This document shows positions 17,428-27,177 of a DNA stretch of 64,000 nt, piece after piece (the first letter of the stretch is position 1; each line of letters starts with the position of its first letter). The notes beneath the pieces are model-generated. The model ran no database searches. It saw only the letters and a list, made by a program, of their open reading frames with translations, and was not told the origin of the DNA. The stretch is from Longitalea luteola (GTDB lineage Bacteria > Bacteroidota > Bacteroidia > Chitinophagales > Chitinophagaceae): the NCBI RefSeq assembly GCF_017356035.1, contig NZ_JAFIQX010000004.1:558001-622000 (forward strand), read 5' to 3'. The position numbers and the translations under genes are program-made.

Positions 17428-17460
17428 AAGTGTGGCACACCTTCGAGGTGTGCCACACTT
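17428..17460. terminator. Strong bidirectional hairpin terminator
   Basis: A perfect 15-bp stem (17428-17442 with 17446-17460) closes a 3-nt loop. AAGTGTGGCACACCT is the left arm. It lies between the convergent ABC operon and TonB receptor gene, 13 bp after one stop and 18 bp from the other. Confidence 0.88.
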
Positions 17461-17478
17461 TAAACAAGCTCTTATTTA

Positions 17479-20394
17479 TCAAAACACATTATAGCCGAAA
17501 CTCACATAGTACAAACCGCCTACACTGGGATTACCAAAAGCACTTGTATAATAGTTATTCAGCAGATTGGTAGCGCCGAGTTTGATCAGACTTTTGATCT
17601 TTGGCAAACGATAGCTGATCTGTGCATCCAGTGAACCGAACGAATCAACATCACCGGTACCAAAGGTTCCTTCCCACAGCATATTATCCTGCCAGCGATA
17701 CAGTATATTAAAGCCCCAGTTGCTGCCATTCAGTTTTTCATTACCCAGGGTAACGTTGAAACGCAGCTTGGGTGTATTGAAGAAAGTAACGAGCCCTGAA
17801 TCTACATCCTGCAGCTGATCGCCCGAAACGTTTATGCCAAACTGATATCCTTTCTTAAAATTATAATTTACACTTACCCCCCAGCCTATGGCTTTTACCA
17901 CATTTTCAGAGTTGAAGATAAACGAGTAGTTATCGGTCGTAAACGGACTTAACAACATTTGTTTATTTACGCTGCCTCCTACAGATCTTCCCACAGCCTT
18001 ACGGCCTAAAAAGTCCTGGTACCGGCTGTAATAACCATATGCATCAACCAACAGGCTTGGTGTAAGCAAACCGCGGTAACCGATCTCATACGAATTGGCG
18101 ATCTCAGGCTTCAGCGTTCCAAATTCAGCGACCTCCAGGTCATTCTGATTGCCAGTGGTCCTGTATTTGGTTATACTTTCGGCAGTATAGGCCGGACTGT
18201 TCCCGAAATTGTAATACGTAAAAAAGTCGGGCAAACCGCCTATTAATACACTTGCGGGCGTACGGAGGTTTATCCATTGGTCCTGGGTGGAAGGAAAACG
18301 ATAGGCCTGCTGATACGATAAACGGAAGCTGTTGTCTTTTGCCACTTTTATCAATGCGGTTGCCCGTGGTGTAAAGCGGCCGTCGAAGTTTTCGTTTTTG
18401 TCGTAGCGGCCCGATACGGTTAATTTAAGGCGATCATCGATTACCCATTTTGATACCTGCGCATACCCTCCCATTTCATTAATACCTATAGAGCCGGTAG
18501 TGTCGGCAAAAATGGTTCCGGCCGAATTCAACACATAGCGGCGGAAGCTGGCGCCTACCAATACTTCAGCAAATTTTATGTCGTCGGAAAAATTATACTG
18601 TCCTTCAACATGATACATATCGGAAGCATCCTCAAATTTAGCGCCGCCTTTACTGATGGACTTATTCACTGCATTATCAAATGCTGCTTTGAATTCAGGC
18701 GTTCCTGGTACATATCGCCCCGAATCCGCATAACCTCTGGCCAGGCCGTGGGCCGTTGCATTGGGAATTACTGCTCCACCGGTATTGGGCAAGATCCCTA
18801 ACCGGGCTGCCCCATAAACAGCTGAATATTGCTGGAACCAGGTGGCATCCGATTTCCATTCCCTGTTAATAGCTACAGCAGCTGTGGTAGCCGTATAGGC
18901 ATCGCCGGAATTCTCCTGAATGGTATAGCCCCTTACGAACCAGTTCTTCCCTTTAACTTCCAGTTTATACTGGCCCATTTTAAGGTTCTTGATGCTGTAG
19001 CGGTCGGCCCCGGTGTATACGGTGGTGCCGGTTCCCCAGTTACCCATCAAAATGGCTTCTATATTTTCGGTTACTTTAAAGTGCAGCGCGCCTGATACTT
19101 TTACGTTGTAAGTGTCATAATCAACCAGGGTGTTCTCTTCATATCCCGTACGGCTGACGGTCTGTGCACCAAAGGTACCCCTGTAAGGGTTATTGGCCAC
19201 GCCGCTGGTCGGTATCAGGAATGGGAGGTATTGCGCCAAAGGCGCCAAAAGGGGATTTCCCTGCCACGTAGTAGCAATTTGCTGGGGCGTCATACCGCCG
19301 GCGATCATAGCGTCGAGCCCTGCCAGGGCGGGCGCTGCAGATGGATTGGCAGCTACCTGAGACCGTACTACCTGTGCAAATGCATTCATGCTGGCGCTGG
19401 CTTCATCACCAAACACATTTACGCCATCATAATTGGGATCAGAAGTACGGTCGCCATCTTTTAACGAACTGAACACGTTATTGCGTTGCAGGTTCCGGTA
19501 GTCGGTAGCCTGCCAGTCATCGGCTTTTATGAACTGACCTGAAATTCTGAAAGCAAACCGCTCAGAGATCTTTTTGGCGTAGCGGAGCGACCAGTCGTAA
19601 TACGGTGTGGCATTGTCCTGAGCGGGATCGTCGAAGTGCATATACCCGTGTTTTACCTGGAAGCTTAATCCCTGGTTCTTCCATGGGCTCTTGCTGGTCA
19701 TCAGCAGCGTACCATTCATTCCGCCGGAACCATACAGCGCCGAAGAAGCGCCCTGCAACAGTTCTACGTTGTCAACGTCCAGCTCGGTAAGCCCTATGAT
19801 ATTGCCTACGCTGAAATTCAAACCGGGCGCCTGGTTATCCATACCATCTACCAATTGGTTGAACCGCAGGTTTCCGCTGCCGTTAAAACCGCGCGTACTG
19901 ATGGTTCGGAAAGTAAGGCTGGATGTGGTAAGGTCTACACCTTTCAGGTTGGCAACCTGATCATAATAATTGGGAGCCGCCGCCGCCCTTATGGCGCCTA
20001 CGTTCATGCGTTCGATAGACACGGGCGATTCAAGAATGCGTTCGGCCACGCGGCTGGCAGAAATGACCACTTCAGTACCCAGACTACTACCAGGCTCCAG
20101 GTCTACATCGATATTTCCCGCACTGGATACAGCTACTTCCTTTGAAACAAAACCTACGGATGAGAATACGAGTGTGAGGGGAAGTGCGTGTGAAGTACTA
20201 AGCTTGAAATTACCTCTTTCGTCGGTAAAGGTTCCGGCACTGGTGCCTTTGATTGATACGGTAACGAAGGGAACGGATTCTTTGTTTGTATTATTCCGGA
20301 CAGTGCCCGAAATAACAGTGGTTTGAGCATTGGCAGCAATCGTAAATAAAAAGAGCAAGGATAAAGCTGCCAGGCAACGAGGGCATTTACTCAT
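17479..20394 (-). CDS. TonB-dependent receptor with carboxypeptidase-regulatory-like domain
   Basis: The 971-aa outer-membrane receptor begins with a signal peptide ending ANAQ. A CarboxypepD_reg-like domain follows (about 25-110; VISGTVRNNTNKESVPFVTV). The TonB plug spans about 115-240 (VVISASRVAERILESPVSIE, STRGFNGSGNLRFNQLVDG, NVELLQGASSALYGSGGMNG), and a 22-strand-type barrel ends in FGYNVF, a normal terminal Phe. There is no SusD partner next door, so it is not a classic SusCD glycan pair. DNRLKLTVSGRYDKNENFDGR-like strands are typical of barrels importing siderophores or vitamins; the substrate is unresolved. Confidence 0.92.
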   Translation of the reverse strand: MSKCPRCLAALSLLFLFTIAANAQTTVISGTVRNNTNKESVPFVTVSIKGTSAGTFTDERGNFKLSTSHALPLTLVFSSVGFVSKEVAVSSAGNIDVDLEPGSSLGTEVVISASRVAERILESPVSIERMNVGAIRAAAAPNYYDQVANLKGVDLTTSSLTFRTISTRGFNGSGNLRFNQLVDGMDNQAPGLNFSVGNIIGLTELDVDNVELLQGASSALYGSGGMNGTLLMTSKSPWKNQGLSFQVKHGYMHFDDPAQDNATPYYDWSLRYAKKISERFAFRISGQFIKADDWQATDYRNLQRNNVFSSLKDGDRTSDPNYDGVNVFGDEASASMNAFAQVVRSQVAANPSAAPALAGLDAMIAGGMTPQQIATTWQGNPLLAPLAQYLPFLIPTSGVANNPYRGTFGAQTVSRTGYEENTLVDYDTYNVKVSGALHFKVTENIEAILMGNWGTGTTVYTGADRYSIKNLKMGQYKLEVKGKNWFVRGYTIQENSGDAYTATTAAVAINREWKSDATWFQQYSAVYGAARLGILPNTGGAVIPNATAHGLARGYADSGRYVPGTPEFKAAFDNAVNKSISKGGAKFEDASDMYHVEGQYNFSDDIKFAEVLVGASFRRYVLNSAGTIFADTTGSIGINEMGGYAQVSKWVIDDRLKLTVSGRYDKNENFDGRFTPRATALIKVAKDNSFRLSYQQAYRFPSTQDQWINLRTPASVLIGGLPDFFTYYNFGNSPAYTAESITKYRTTGNQNDLEVAEFGTLKPEIANSYEIGYRGLLTPSLLVDAYGYYSRYQDFLGRKAVGRSVGGSVNKQMLLSPFTTDNYSFIFNSENVVKAIGWGVSVNYNFKKGYQFGINVSGDQLQDVDSGLVTFFNTPKLRFNVTLGNEKLNGSNWGFNILYRWQDNMLWEGTFGTGDVDSFGSLDAQISYRLPKIKSLIKLGATNLLNNYYTSAFGNPSVGGLYYVSFGYNVF

Positions 20395-20539
20395 AGCATG
20401 GAGTTTTTATGGTTATTGAGCAAAATACGACTTGTAATTTTCAACAGAAAATTTTATTTAATCACATCTTGTTGATTTTGTTGATATTTCGGGAATTCTT
20501 TTTTTTCATGATTTTCCACATCGCTGGTATCTTCGGCCC

Positions 20540-21469
20540 ATGAAATCATTACAATTTCCGCAGCAGACCAATTTTTACAGAGGCAAGGTTAGAGATGTAT
20601 ATACCATTGACGATCAGTGGCTCGTAATGATTGCCAGTGACCGGATCTCGGCTTTTGATGTGATATTGCCCCGCCCCATCCCTTATAAAGGACAAGTATT
20701 AAATCAGATTGCTGCATATATGCTGCAGGCGACCCGCGACATTTGTGCCAACTGGTTAGTATCGGTACCGGCACCCAATGTATCGATCGGAAAAAAATGC
20801 GTACCATTCAAAATTGAAATGGTGGTGCGAGGAAATTTAACCGGTCATGCCTGGCGCACCTACGCCAGCGGTAAACGCGAATTATGCGGCGTACCATTAC
20901 CGGAAGGCATGAAAGAAAATGATTATTTCCCATCTCCCATTATAACGCCCAGCACCAAGGCAGAAGCCGGACATGATGAAGATATTTCGAAAGAACAAAT
21001 AATTGCCACCGGCCTGGCTACCGCCGAAGAATGGGCTATACTTGAAGACTATACGCTGAAATTATTTGCCCGCGGTAAAGAAATTGCCGCGAAACGCGGA
21101 TTGATATTAGTAGATACAAAATATGAATTTGGCAGGATCGGCGATACCATTTACCTGATGGATGAGATCCATACACCCGACAGCAGCCGCTATTTTTATG
21201 CCGATGGCTTTGAAGAAAGACAAAGATCAGGTGAACGGCAGCAGCAGCTGAGCAAGGAGTTTGTGCGCGAATGGCTCATTGCCAATAATTTTATGGGCAA
21301 GGAAGGGCAAACCGTTCCCGAAATGACCGAAGAATGGATCAATACCATTTCTAAAAGATATATTGAGCTTTATGAAAAGGTTATTGGGGAGAAGTTTGTT
21401 CCGCAAGACCTTTCGGAAGAAGAAACAGCCAGCCGTATAACGGGTGAACTTGCCCGGTTGAAAAGTTAA
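20540..21469 (+). CDS. purC: Phosphoribosylaminoimidazole-succinocarboxamide synthase (SAICAR synthetase)
   Basis: The 309-aa enzyme ligates aspartate to CAIR in purine synthesis. Its sequence shows the ATP-binding N-terminus [39 protein letters not shown], and the core [31 protein letters not shown] and [30 protein letters not shown] follows. The length matches the longer bacterial/plant-type PurC. It is monocistronic, with a terminator directly downstream. A TATCTTCG box just upstream (around 20528) is one mismatch from the -7 consensus but very close to the start codon. Confidence 0.95.
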   Translation: MKSLQFPQQTNFYRGKVRDVYTIDDQWLVMIASDRISAFDVILPRPIPYKGQVLNQIAAYMLQATRDICANWLVSVPAPNVSIGKKCVPFKIEMVVRGNLTGHAWRTYASGKRELCGVPLPEGMKENDYFPSPIITPSTKAEAGHDEDISKEQIIATGLATAEEWAILEDYTLKLFARGKEIAAKRGLILVDTKYEFGRIGDTIYLMDEIHTPDSSRYFYADGFEERQRSGERQQQLSKEFVREWLIANNFMGKEGQTVPEMTEEWINTISKRYIELYEKVIGEKFVPQDLSEEETASRITGELARLKS

Positions 21470-21491
21470 TTGACTTATCTAACGTATATTA

Positions 21492-21522
21492 AAAATCCCT
21501 GGTCTGGAACCAGGGATTTTTT
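21492..21522. terminator. purC: Intrinsic terminator after purC
   Basis: AAAATCCCTGGT (21492-21503) pairs with ACCAGGGATTTT (21509-21520): a perfect 12-bp stem with a 5-nt loop and T-run, and an A-run on the other side. It serves purC and probably the convergent small gene at 21534. Confidence 0.9.
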
Positions 21523-21533
21523 CGTTCTTAACA

Positions 21534-21749
21534 TTATGGCTTGCGTTTCTTATCGGCTTTATCGTTCTTCTTATGTTTACTTTTAGCCGCCATCTGAGTT
21601 TGGAGGTCTTCGCTATACGGTGATGCAACACCGTGTTTATCGTTTGCTTTACCTAACGACGTAGAAGGTCCTCCCTTGGCCGCCATATCCCGCTCCTGAT
21701 CCGGATCGTGTGATGCGAATCCCTTCTTATCTGTTTTTTCGTTTGGCAT
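21534..21749 (-). CDS. Small hydrophilic protein with KGG-like stress motif
   Basis: The 71-aa, very charged product contains KKGFASHDPDQERDMAAKGG. This closely resembles the 'KGG' repeat of GsiB-like stress-induced proteins (KRGFASMDPEKQREIASKGG style). It then has a degenerate second copy (HGVASPYSEDLQTQMAAKSK) and a Lys-rich tail. It is probably an intrinsically disordered general-stress or desiccation protein; function is inferred from the motif only. It is convergent with purC and shares its terminator. Confidence 0.65.
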   Translation of the reverse strand: MPNEKTDKKGFASHDPDQERDMAAKGGPSTSLGKANDKHGVASPYSEDLQTQMAAKSKHKKNDKADKKRKP

Positions 21750-21833
21750 GGTTGTATGTTTTTGTTCTTATTAGTGCAAAAATTTTCATGCCATGGGTGG
21801 GGTGCGAATTGCCAGCCTCCGTAACTTCCGGGT

Positions 21834-22946
21834 ATGAAAATGATATGGTATAATATTTTATTGCTTGCGCTTCCTATAATCAGCGATTGCCAAATGAACC
21901 AGTATTTATTGATCGGAACCTACACGCGCGGAAAAAGCGAAGGCTTATATGTTTATAAAATGAATACCGAAACCGGTGATATTAGTTTTGTGAGCAACGC
22001 CAAAGCTGCCAATCCATCATACCTCGATCTTTCGCCCGATGAAAAGTTCGTGTATGCCGTGAATGAAGATGCCAGTGACAAAGGCAGTGTGTCGGTTTTT
22101 GCGTTTGATAAAAGCAATGGCTCACTGAAATACATCGATAAACAAACCAGTGGCGGAGACCACCCTTGTTATGTGGCGGTAAATAAAACGGGCAAATGGG
22201 TGGCCGTGGCCAATTATACCGGCGGCAGTTTTTCTACCCTGCCCATTATGGCTAACGGAACGCTGGGCAGGCCCACCACTGTTCAACATACGGGCAGCAG
22301 CGTAAATAAAGAGCGGCAGGAAAAACCGCATGTACATTCCACCGTTTTCTCACCCGATGATAAATACCTTTTTGTGCCCGACCTGGGCATCGATAAGGTG
22401 ATGATCTATTCCTTTAATGCCGGCAGCGGTAAACCTGAACCGGCTCCTGTACCTTTTGCGGCCGTTCCGCCGGGCAACGGACCACGTCATTTCACCTTTC
22501 ATCCCAATGGTAAATTCGCTTACCTGATCGAGGAAATGGGCGGCGCTGTATCGGCTTATCAGTATAAAGACGGCAAGCTCACTCTGATTCAGCAGCTATC
22601 CACCTATCCGGCCGATTTTACCGGTAAGAAATGGTCGGCCGATATTCATGTTTCGCCCGATGGCAAATTTCTCTACGCCTCCAATCGCACGCCTTCCAAT
22701 ACCATCGCTATCTTTTCGATTGACAAAAGCGGAAAGCTGAAGTCCATAGGTTATGAATCTACCAAAGGCGATGTGCCACGCAATTTCACAATCGATCCTT
22801 CCGGAAACTTTTTACTGGTGGCTAACCAGGAATCCGACAACATCGTGATCTTCCGGCGCAACAAAAAGACCGGCCTGTTGACCGATACCGGCAAACGCAT
22901 TGAAGTGGGAAACCCGGTTTGTTTGAAATGGGCAGGAGCCAATTAG
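21834..22946 (+). CDS. Lactonase family protein (6-phosphogluconolactonase-like beta-propeller)
   Basis: The 370-aa protein has a hydrophobic signal-like N-terminus (MIWYNILLLALPIIS). A seven-bladed propeller typical of the YbhE/Pgl lactonase family follows, with YLLIGTYTRGKSEGLYVYKM, NPSYLDLSPDEKFVYAVNE, GDHPCYVAVN, KPHVHSTVFSPDDKYLFVPD, GNGPRHFTFHPNGKFAYLIE and DIHVSPDGKFLYASNRT. These residues include the conserved His and Arg of the active face. Cytosolic homologues hydrolyse 6-phosphogluconolactone. A signal peptide here suggests a periplasmic variant acting on another lactone. It is monocistronic, followed by three different repeat arrays. Confidence 0.85.
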   Translation: MKMIWYNILLLALPIISDCQMNQYLLIGTYTRGKSEGLYVYKMNTETGDISFVSNAKAANPSYLDLSPDEKFVYAVNEDASDKGSVSVFAFDKSNGSLKYIDKQTSGGDHPCYVAVNKTGKWVAVANYTGGSFSTLPIMANGTLGRPTTVQHTGSSVNKERQEKPHVHSTVFSPDDKYLFVPDLGIDKVMIYSFNAGSGKPEPAPVPFAAVPPGNGPRHFTFHPNGKFAYLIEEMGGAVSAYQYKDGKLTLIQQLSTYPADFTGKKWSADIHVSPDGKFLYASNRTPSNTIAIFSIDKSGKLKSIGYESTKGDVPRNFTIDPSGNFLLVANQESDNIVIFRRNKKTGLLTDTGKRIEVGNPVCLKWAGAN

Positions 22947-22947
22947 C

Positions 22948-23004
22948 AATGTGATGATATGATGTGATGATGTGATAATGTGATGATGTGATAATGAAAT
23001 ACAG
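22948..23004. repeat. Octamer array (AATGTGAT/GATGTGAT) with GAAATACAG
   Basis: Octamers run from 22948, 1 bp after the lactonase stop, with one 5-nt irregularity at 22956-22960. They end in GAAATACAG (22996-23004). Confidence 0.75.
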
Positions 23005-23034
23005 ACAATGAGCAGTAGACAATTGGCAACGATA

Positions 23035-23174
23035 AAGGCAAAAGGCGCAAGGCTGAAGGCTCAGGGCAAAAGGCTCAAGGCTCAGGGCAAAAGGCTCAAG
23101 GCTGAAGGCTCAAGGCTGAAGGCTCAGGGCAAAAGGCTCAGGGCAAAAGGCTCAAGGCTGAAGGCTCAAGGCTG
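23035..23174. repeat. Heptamer array, word AAGGCNN, exactly 20 units
   Basis: The 140 bp consist of 20 heptamers in strict phase: AAGGC plus TC, TG, GC or AA, with AGGGCAA as a recurrent variant. A degenerate 21st unit follows. The same word builds the 63415 array. Confidence 0.95.
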
Positions 23175-23220
23175 AAGGAAATGGCGGGTGGTTGGTTATT
23201 GGTTTTGAATGTCGCGAGAT

Positions 23221-23283
23221 ATTCACCATTCACCATTCACCATTGACCATTCACCATTGACCATTCACCATTGACCATTCACC
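23221..23283. repeat. Heptamer array, word ATTSACC, nine units
   Basis: Nine in-phase units alternate ATTCACC and ATTGACC, then ATTCAAT. It lies 12 bp from the trhO stop codon and is the third distinct word in one 350-bp gap between convergent genes. Confidence 0.93.
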
Positions 23284-23294
23284 ATTCAATGCGC

Positions 23295-24329
23295 TCACTC
23301 TCCCAATTTAGGTCTGAGTCTGTGCCGCGATTTATTGAAAATGTTCCGGCCTTTGTCAATGCCTTTGCGAAGTTCTTTTCTTTGTTCTTCAGGTAAATGA
23401 ATAAAATCCTGGCAGTCCTTGCTGCAGCAGCCTTCATATTGCTGGCGGCAGTTTTCGCATTGAATAAACAACAGGTGACATCCGTCATTGGCGCAATTCA
23501 CATGTGTATCGGCCGGTTGGCCGCACTGGTGGCATTTGGCAATCACATCGGGCGTAATGCGCTCCCCCAGCCTGTTATCGAACACAAAGTTCTTCCCGAT
23601 AAATTTGCTGTCGAGCCCTTTTTCCCTGATCTGCTGGGCATAATTGATGATGCCGCCTTCGAGGTGAAACACATTTTTAAACCCGTTATGCAGCATGTAC
23701 GCACTCGCTTTCTCACAACGGATGCCGCCCGTGCAGTACATAATGATATTTTTGTCTTTCTGATCTTTCAGCATGTCAACCGCCATGGGTAACTGCTCGC
23801 GGAAGGTATCGCTTGGCACTTCCAGGGCTTTTACAAAATGACCAACTTCATATTCATAATGGTTGCGCATGTCAACAACGATGGTCTCGGGGTCGTTCAG
23901 CAGGGAATTCATCTGCTCGGCATTTACATACTTTCCCTTGTTGTTCATGTTGAAGGTTTCGTCGGTAATGCCATCGGCCACGATCTTGTCGCGCACCTTT
24001 ATCTTCAGCACCCAGAACGATTTGCCGTCATCGTCTACCGCAATATTCAGGCGCAGACCGTTCAACGGTTCTATGGAATACAAATAGCTCTTAAAGGCTT
24101 CGAAATTGCTTTCCGGTACACTGATCTGGGCATTGATGCCTTCATGCGCCACATAAATGCGGCCAAACACTTTCAGGGCATCCAAATGTTTGTATAGCTC
24201 ATTGCGGAATTGCTCAGGATCGGCGATGGGAAAATACTGGTAAAAAGAAATGGTAGTACGGGGTTCGGTTTCCTGGTACAAGCGTTCTTTCAACTCCTTC
24301 TGGGAGACGCGGTTATGTAAAATTGCCAT
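23295..24329 (-). CDS. trhO: tRNA uridine-34 hydroxylase, rhodanese-fold
   Basis: The 344-aa protein matches TrhO/YceA. It has an N-terminal acylphosphatase-like domain ([35 protein letters not shown]). The rhodanese domain (about 125-225) has [13 protein letters not shown] and active-site loop [12 protein letters not shown] Cys-rich C-terminus follows (CHQCGQ, CQNC-like pairs in [18 protein letters not shown]). TrhO makes 5-hydroxyuridine at tRNA position 34, oxygen-dependent in E. coli. The -7-like box CAAATATA at 24381-24388 (TATATTTG on the minus strand) gives a short leader. It is monocistronic. Confidence 0.92.
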   Translation of the reverse strand: MAILHNRVSQKELKERLYQETEPRTTISFYQYFPIADPEQFRNELYKHLDALKVFGRIYVAHEGINAQISVPESNFEAFKSYLYSIEPLNGLRLNIAVDDDGKSFWVLKIKVRDKIVADGITDETFNMNNKGKYVNAEQMNSLLNDPETIVVDMRNHYEYEVGHFVKALEVPSDTFREQLPMAVDMLKDQKDKNIIMYCTGGIRCEKASAYMLHNGFKNVFHLEGGIINYAQQIREKGLDSKFIGKNFVFDNRLGERITPDVIAKCHQCGQPADTHVNCANDGCHLLFIQCENCRQQYEGCCSKDCQDFIHLPEEQRKELRKGIDKGRNIFNKSRHRLRPKLGE

Positions 24330-24380
24330 AATTTAATTTTTGCGACCGCTTGCAGGGCAGTCAAAAATTTTTAAACGGTG

Positions 24381-24388
24381 CAAATATA
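24381..24388 (-). promoter_or_regulatory. -7 promoter element of trhO
   Basis: On the minus strand this reads TATATTTG, an exact TAnnTTTG match, 52 bp upstream of the trhO start. No clear -33 TTG was seen. Confidence 0.45.
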
Positions 24389-24437
24389 CAAAACGTTCTG
24401 TTTGCGGTAATAGTGAAGATTAAGCTTAAATTGTTTG

Positions 24438-24580
24438 TGTTTGGGGTTTATGGTTTGTCGTTTGTTGTTCATTCATTCGACATCTCCGGATACATTCTTC
24501 TTTCCTAAAATTCAGGCTGTTGAGAGAACAAGGTGATGTAAAAGCGCGGCAGCAACTACAAACCATAAACTATAAACATA
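24438..24580. repeat. Inverted heptamer array (GGTTTGT / AACCATA)
   Basis: The left arm, about five NGTTTNN-type heptamers, spans 24438-24472. The right arm AACTACA, AACCATA, AACTATA lies at 24554-24574 and continues degenerately to 24580. It lies downstream of the DUF5686 gene. The same word family is used at 2645, 36148 and 45849. Confidence 0.75.
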
Positions 24581-24602
24581 AACGATTGAATAAACGGTAA
24601 AC

Positions 24603-27068
24603 CTACAACTTCCCAAACCCTCTAATCCCCAACCTGACCCCGGTAGTTACGACATGTCCTTTCTCCACGCCCCACACCCAGTCGAACCTGGCTATTTTCA
24701 GCAGGTTCTCGAAGCCGGCAAATACCTCTACATACTCTTTGTCGCTATCGGCATACAGGGCATTGGCGCCCATTACCAGGTACCAGTTGATCTTGCGGAA
24801 TAAGGGTATCTTATTGGTAAGGAGACCATTGAAATGATGTTCTATATGGCTTTGCGCATAAATGCGGTTCTTGTTGCTGTATTTGTAATACGGTAATAAC
24901 TGGAATCCGTTCAGGTATTCAACGGAGGCCAGGATCTGGTTGCCGTTAAAATGCGTGTAATCGATCACCTGCACGCTGTCGCGCCGCATAAAGCCGCCCA
25001 GGGCCATTTTATAGCGGAAATTGCCACCCAGGTTCATATTCACACTTTGGCTCACTTCAAACCGCCATTTGGCGTAATCGATATCGCTGCCCAGCCATTT
25101 GTGTATGCCCTGCGAGTAATTGAACGTCAGCAGCGGATACCTGGAACCCACATTCACGATCCGTTCGGGAAACTCGATATATTTCGTTCCGGGCAACCAG
25201 CTGATGCCTACATTTCCGATAAATGCCTGGTGGCGGGCAAAGTTCTGCTGCATGATCTCGATGGGGAAATTCGGTGTGAACGTAACGCCTTTGCGATCGC
25301 CGAAGGAATAGCTTGACGTATTCTCCAACGGAATGCGGTCTTCGTATTTCAGACCACCGAAAACCGTGATGCCACTGCCTACATCTTTTGAAAAGTGAAA
25401 ACGTGCAAACCAGGCTTCATAGAACTTGGCATAGTTACGCTCGAACAACCAGCTGCGGATCGTATTACTCAGCTGGCTGATGGGATTGGCATTATTGATC
25501 TGGTATACCCATTTTCCGCCGCTCAGTGAAAAGGAAGAAAAATATTTATTACCATGCGTATAGGTAAAACTGCTGGCTGCATTAAGATGATGATTACTGA
25601 ACCCGTACCTGATGGCCGGCTCTATACTGAGGGCCCTTCTTGAGCCGGGAATGGTATCGAGCTTTTTGGTATAACGCCCCCCGAGATTAACTAACCAGCC
25701 TTCTACGGTATTGTAGGCTGCTGTTTGTAAAAGCGGGTTGAAGTACCAGGTTTCGCGCCTTTTTTCGCGGTAAAAACTCTGCCCGGTAGCTACCATCGCA
25801 AACAAGTGCGGTTTGTTCCTGCGCCGATCTATCGAATCCAGGTAATGCGGGTCTTTATGCGCTTTCTCCAGACTGTCCTTCCGGTGATAATCGGCTATTT
25901 CTTCGGCCTGTAAGGGTACAGGCCTGATAGAATCCCAGAAAGCTGCCGGCTTTTTATTGGAACCTTCATAGATCTTCAGGTATGTATTGTTAAAGAACCT
26001 GCGGTCGAAAGAAGGTGTTGTATTGAAGCTGGAATACACATTTACAAAGCTGCCGAACGCATCAAAACCCAGCAATTTTACAGCTGGGTACAACACCTGA
26101 GTTTTGATCACCCATACATCATTATTATATGGAACATACAATTGTTCGATATTCAGCGAGTCGATCAGTTCCATCTGGGAGGACTTGGTGAGCCGCAGCT
26201 GCAAACTGTGGATGCGCCAGTCGCCTTCGGTGATATTGATGTATCCGCTGAACAAAGGCTCGTAGCGCCGTTTGGGCGTTACCTTAATGCGATTGATCTC
26301 GCGGCCATCTTCTACAAAACTTCCTTCGTAATGATAGCGATAGAAATTCAGCGCACTGCTGGCGATGGGAGAAACAAATCCACGCGGATTCAGGTTACGG
26401 CCTACCGAAATATTGTTCTCATAAAAAGAAACGATCTGAGGGGTACTTAAACCAAAGTCATCACTGCGGCCGCTTACTTTGGTGGAAAGCACTTCAATCT
26501 TGCTCTTGCGTGGCTTTTCTACGGAATACCGTGCTATGGTTTCGGATAAAAAAAGCATTTTGCGCTGACTGGTATCGCCGTCTTCGAAATCAATTTTCTC
26601 ACCCAGGAATTTTCTGGGATAGGCGCGCAGCTGCAGCTGTCCTTTTATATACACTTCGCATTGAAAGGCATTGAGCTGGTTGAGGTAATAGGGTCTTTTT
26701 TTAATGGCCTGGCGAATGATCTCATAAGCCGGATCTTCAGCGCCGGGCCGAACCACCACTTCCTTTAAACTTAATTGTTGAATGGAAAGCTGAAAATCGA
26801 GTGTGTGGTCTTCAGCTCCTATTGTTACGGTTTTTTCCTGGCGGGTATAGCCTACATACTGTGCAATGATGGTATACGTGCCTGGATCGAGCTGCAGAAA
26901 ATAATCACCTTGTTTATTGGCTGTGGTGCCCAGTGTGGTGCCTTTTACCAGAATTGAAGCATAAACCAGTGCCTGTCCGTTTTCATCCGTGACCTTACCG
27001 CTGATGCGGCCAGCCTGCGCTGAAGTATAGCAAACAATAAAGAGGTTAATGAAGGTCAAAATTCTCAT
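24603..27068 (-). CDS. DUF5686 protein with carboxypeptidase-regulatory-like N-terminus
   Basis: The 821-aa envelope protein has a signal peptide ending AQAG. A CarboxypepD_reg-like beta-sandwich follows (about 20-108; RISGKVTDENGQALVYASIL). The linker LKEVVVRPGAEDPAYEIIRQ leads into the long DUF5686 domain. The second half has barrel-like strands and ends RLGIRGFGKL. Such proteins are common, function-unassigned outer-membrane components of Bacteroidota; the N-terminal domain is shared with TonB receptors. It is monocistronic, with no SusCD-type neighbours. DUF5686 is assigned from overall layout and the EVVVRPGAEDPAYEII motif. Confidence 0.82.
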   Translation of the reverse strand: MRILTFINLFIVCYTSAQAGRISGKVTDENGQALVYASILVKGTTLGTTANKQGDYFLQLDPGTYTIIAQYVGYTRQEKTVTIGAEDHTLDFQLSIQQLSLKEVVVRPGAEDPAYEIIRQAIKKRPYYLNQLNAFQCEVYIKGQLQLRAYPRKFLGEKIDFEDGDTSQRKMLFLSETIARYSVEKPRKSKIEVLSTKVSGRSDDFGLSTPQIVSFYENNISVGRNLNPRGFVSPIASSALNFYRYHYEGSFVEDGREINRIKVTPKRRYEPLFSGYINITEGDWRIHSLQLRLTKSSQMELIDSLNIEQLYVPYNNDVWVIKTQVLYPAVKLLGFDAFGSFVNVYSSFNTTPSFDRRFFNNTYLKIYEGSNKKPAAFWDSIRPVPLQAEEIADYHRKDSLEKAHKDPHYLDSIDRRRNKPHLFAMVATGQSFYREKRRETWYFNPLLQTAAYNTVEGWLVNLGGRYTKKLDTIPGSRRALSIEPAIRYGFSNHHLNAASSFTYTHGNKYFSSFSLSGGKWVYQINNANPISQLSNTIRSWLFERNYAKFYEAWFARFHFSKDVGSGITVFGGLKYEDRIPLENTSSYSFGDRKGVTFTPNFPIEIMQQNFARHQAFIGNVGISWLPGTKYIEFPERIVNVGSRYPLLTFNYSQGIHKWLGSDIDYAKWRFEVSQSVNMNLGGNFRYKMALGGFMRRDSVQVIDYTHFNGNQILASVEYLNGFQLLPYYKYSNKNRIYAQSHIEHHFNGLLTNKIPLFRKINWYLVMGANALYADSDKEYVEVFAGFENLLKIARFDWVWGVEKGHVVTTGVRLGIRGFGKL

Positions 27069-27177
27069 AATCGCGACGAACGCGAAAATAAGGCCAATTG
27101 TTGATTAGCGTTGAAGTAAAATGGTTAAAACGGCCATATAATAGATAAGCCGGTCAAATTACTATATGAAATAGTAA

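Noticed and set aside
17479-20394. SusC of a polysaccharide utilisation locus
   Set aside because: No susD, glycosidase or sensor gene is adjacent; the neighbours are the ABC operon and purC.
22944-23283. CRISPR array
   Set aside because: Units are 7-8 bp, contiguous and without spacers; no cas genes are nearby.
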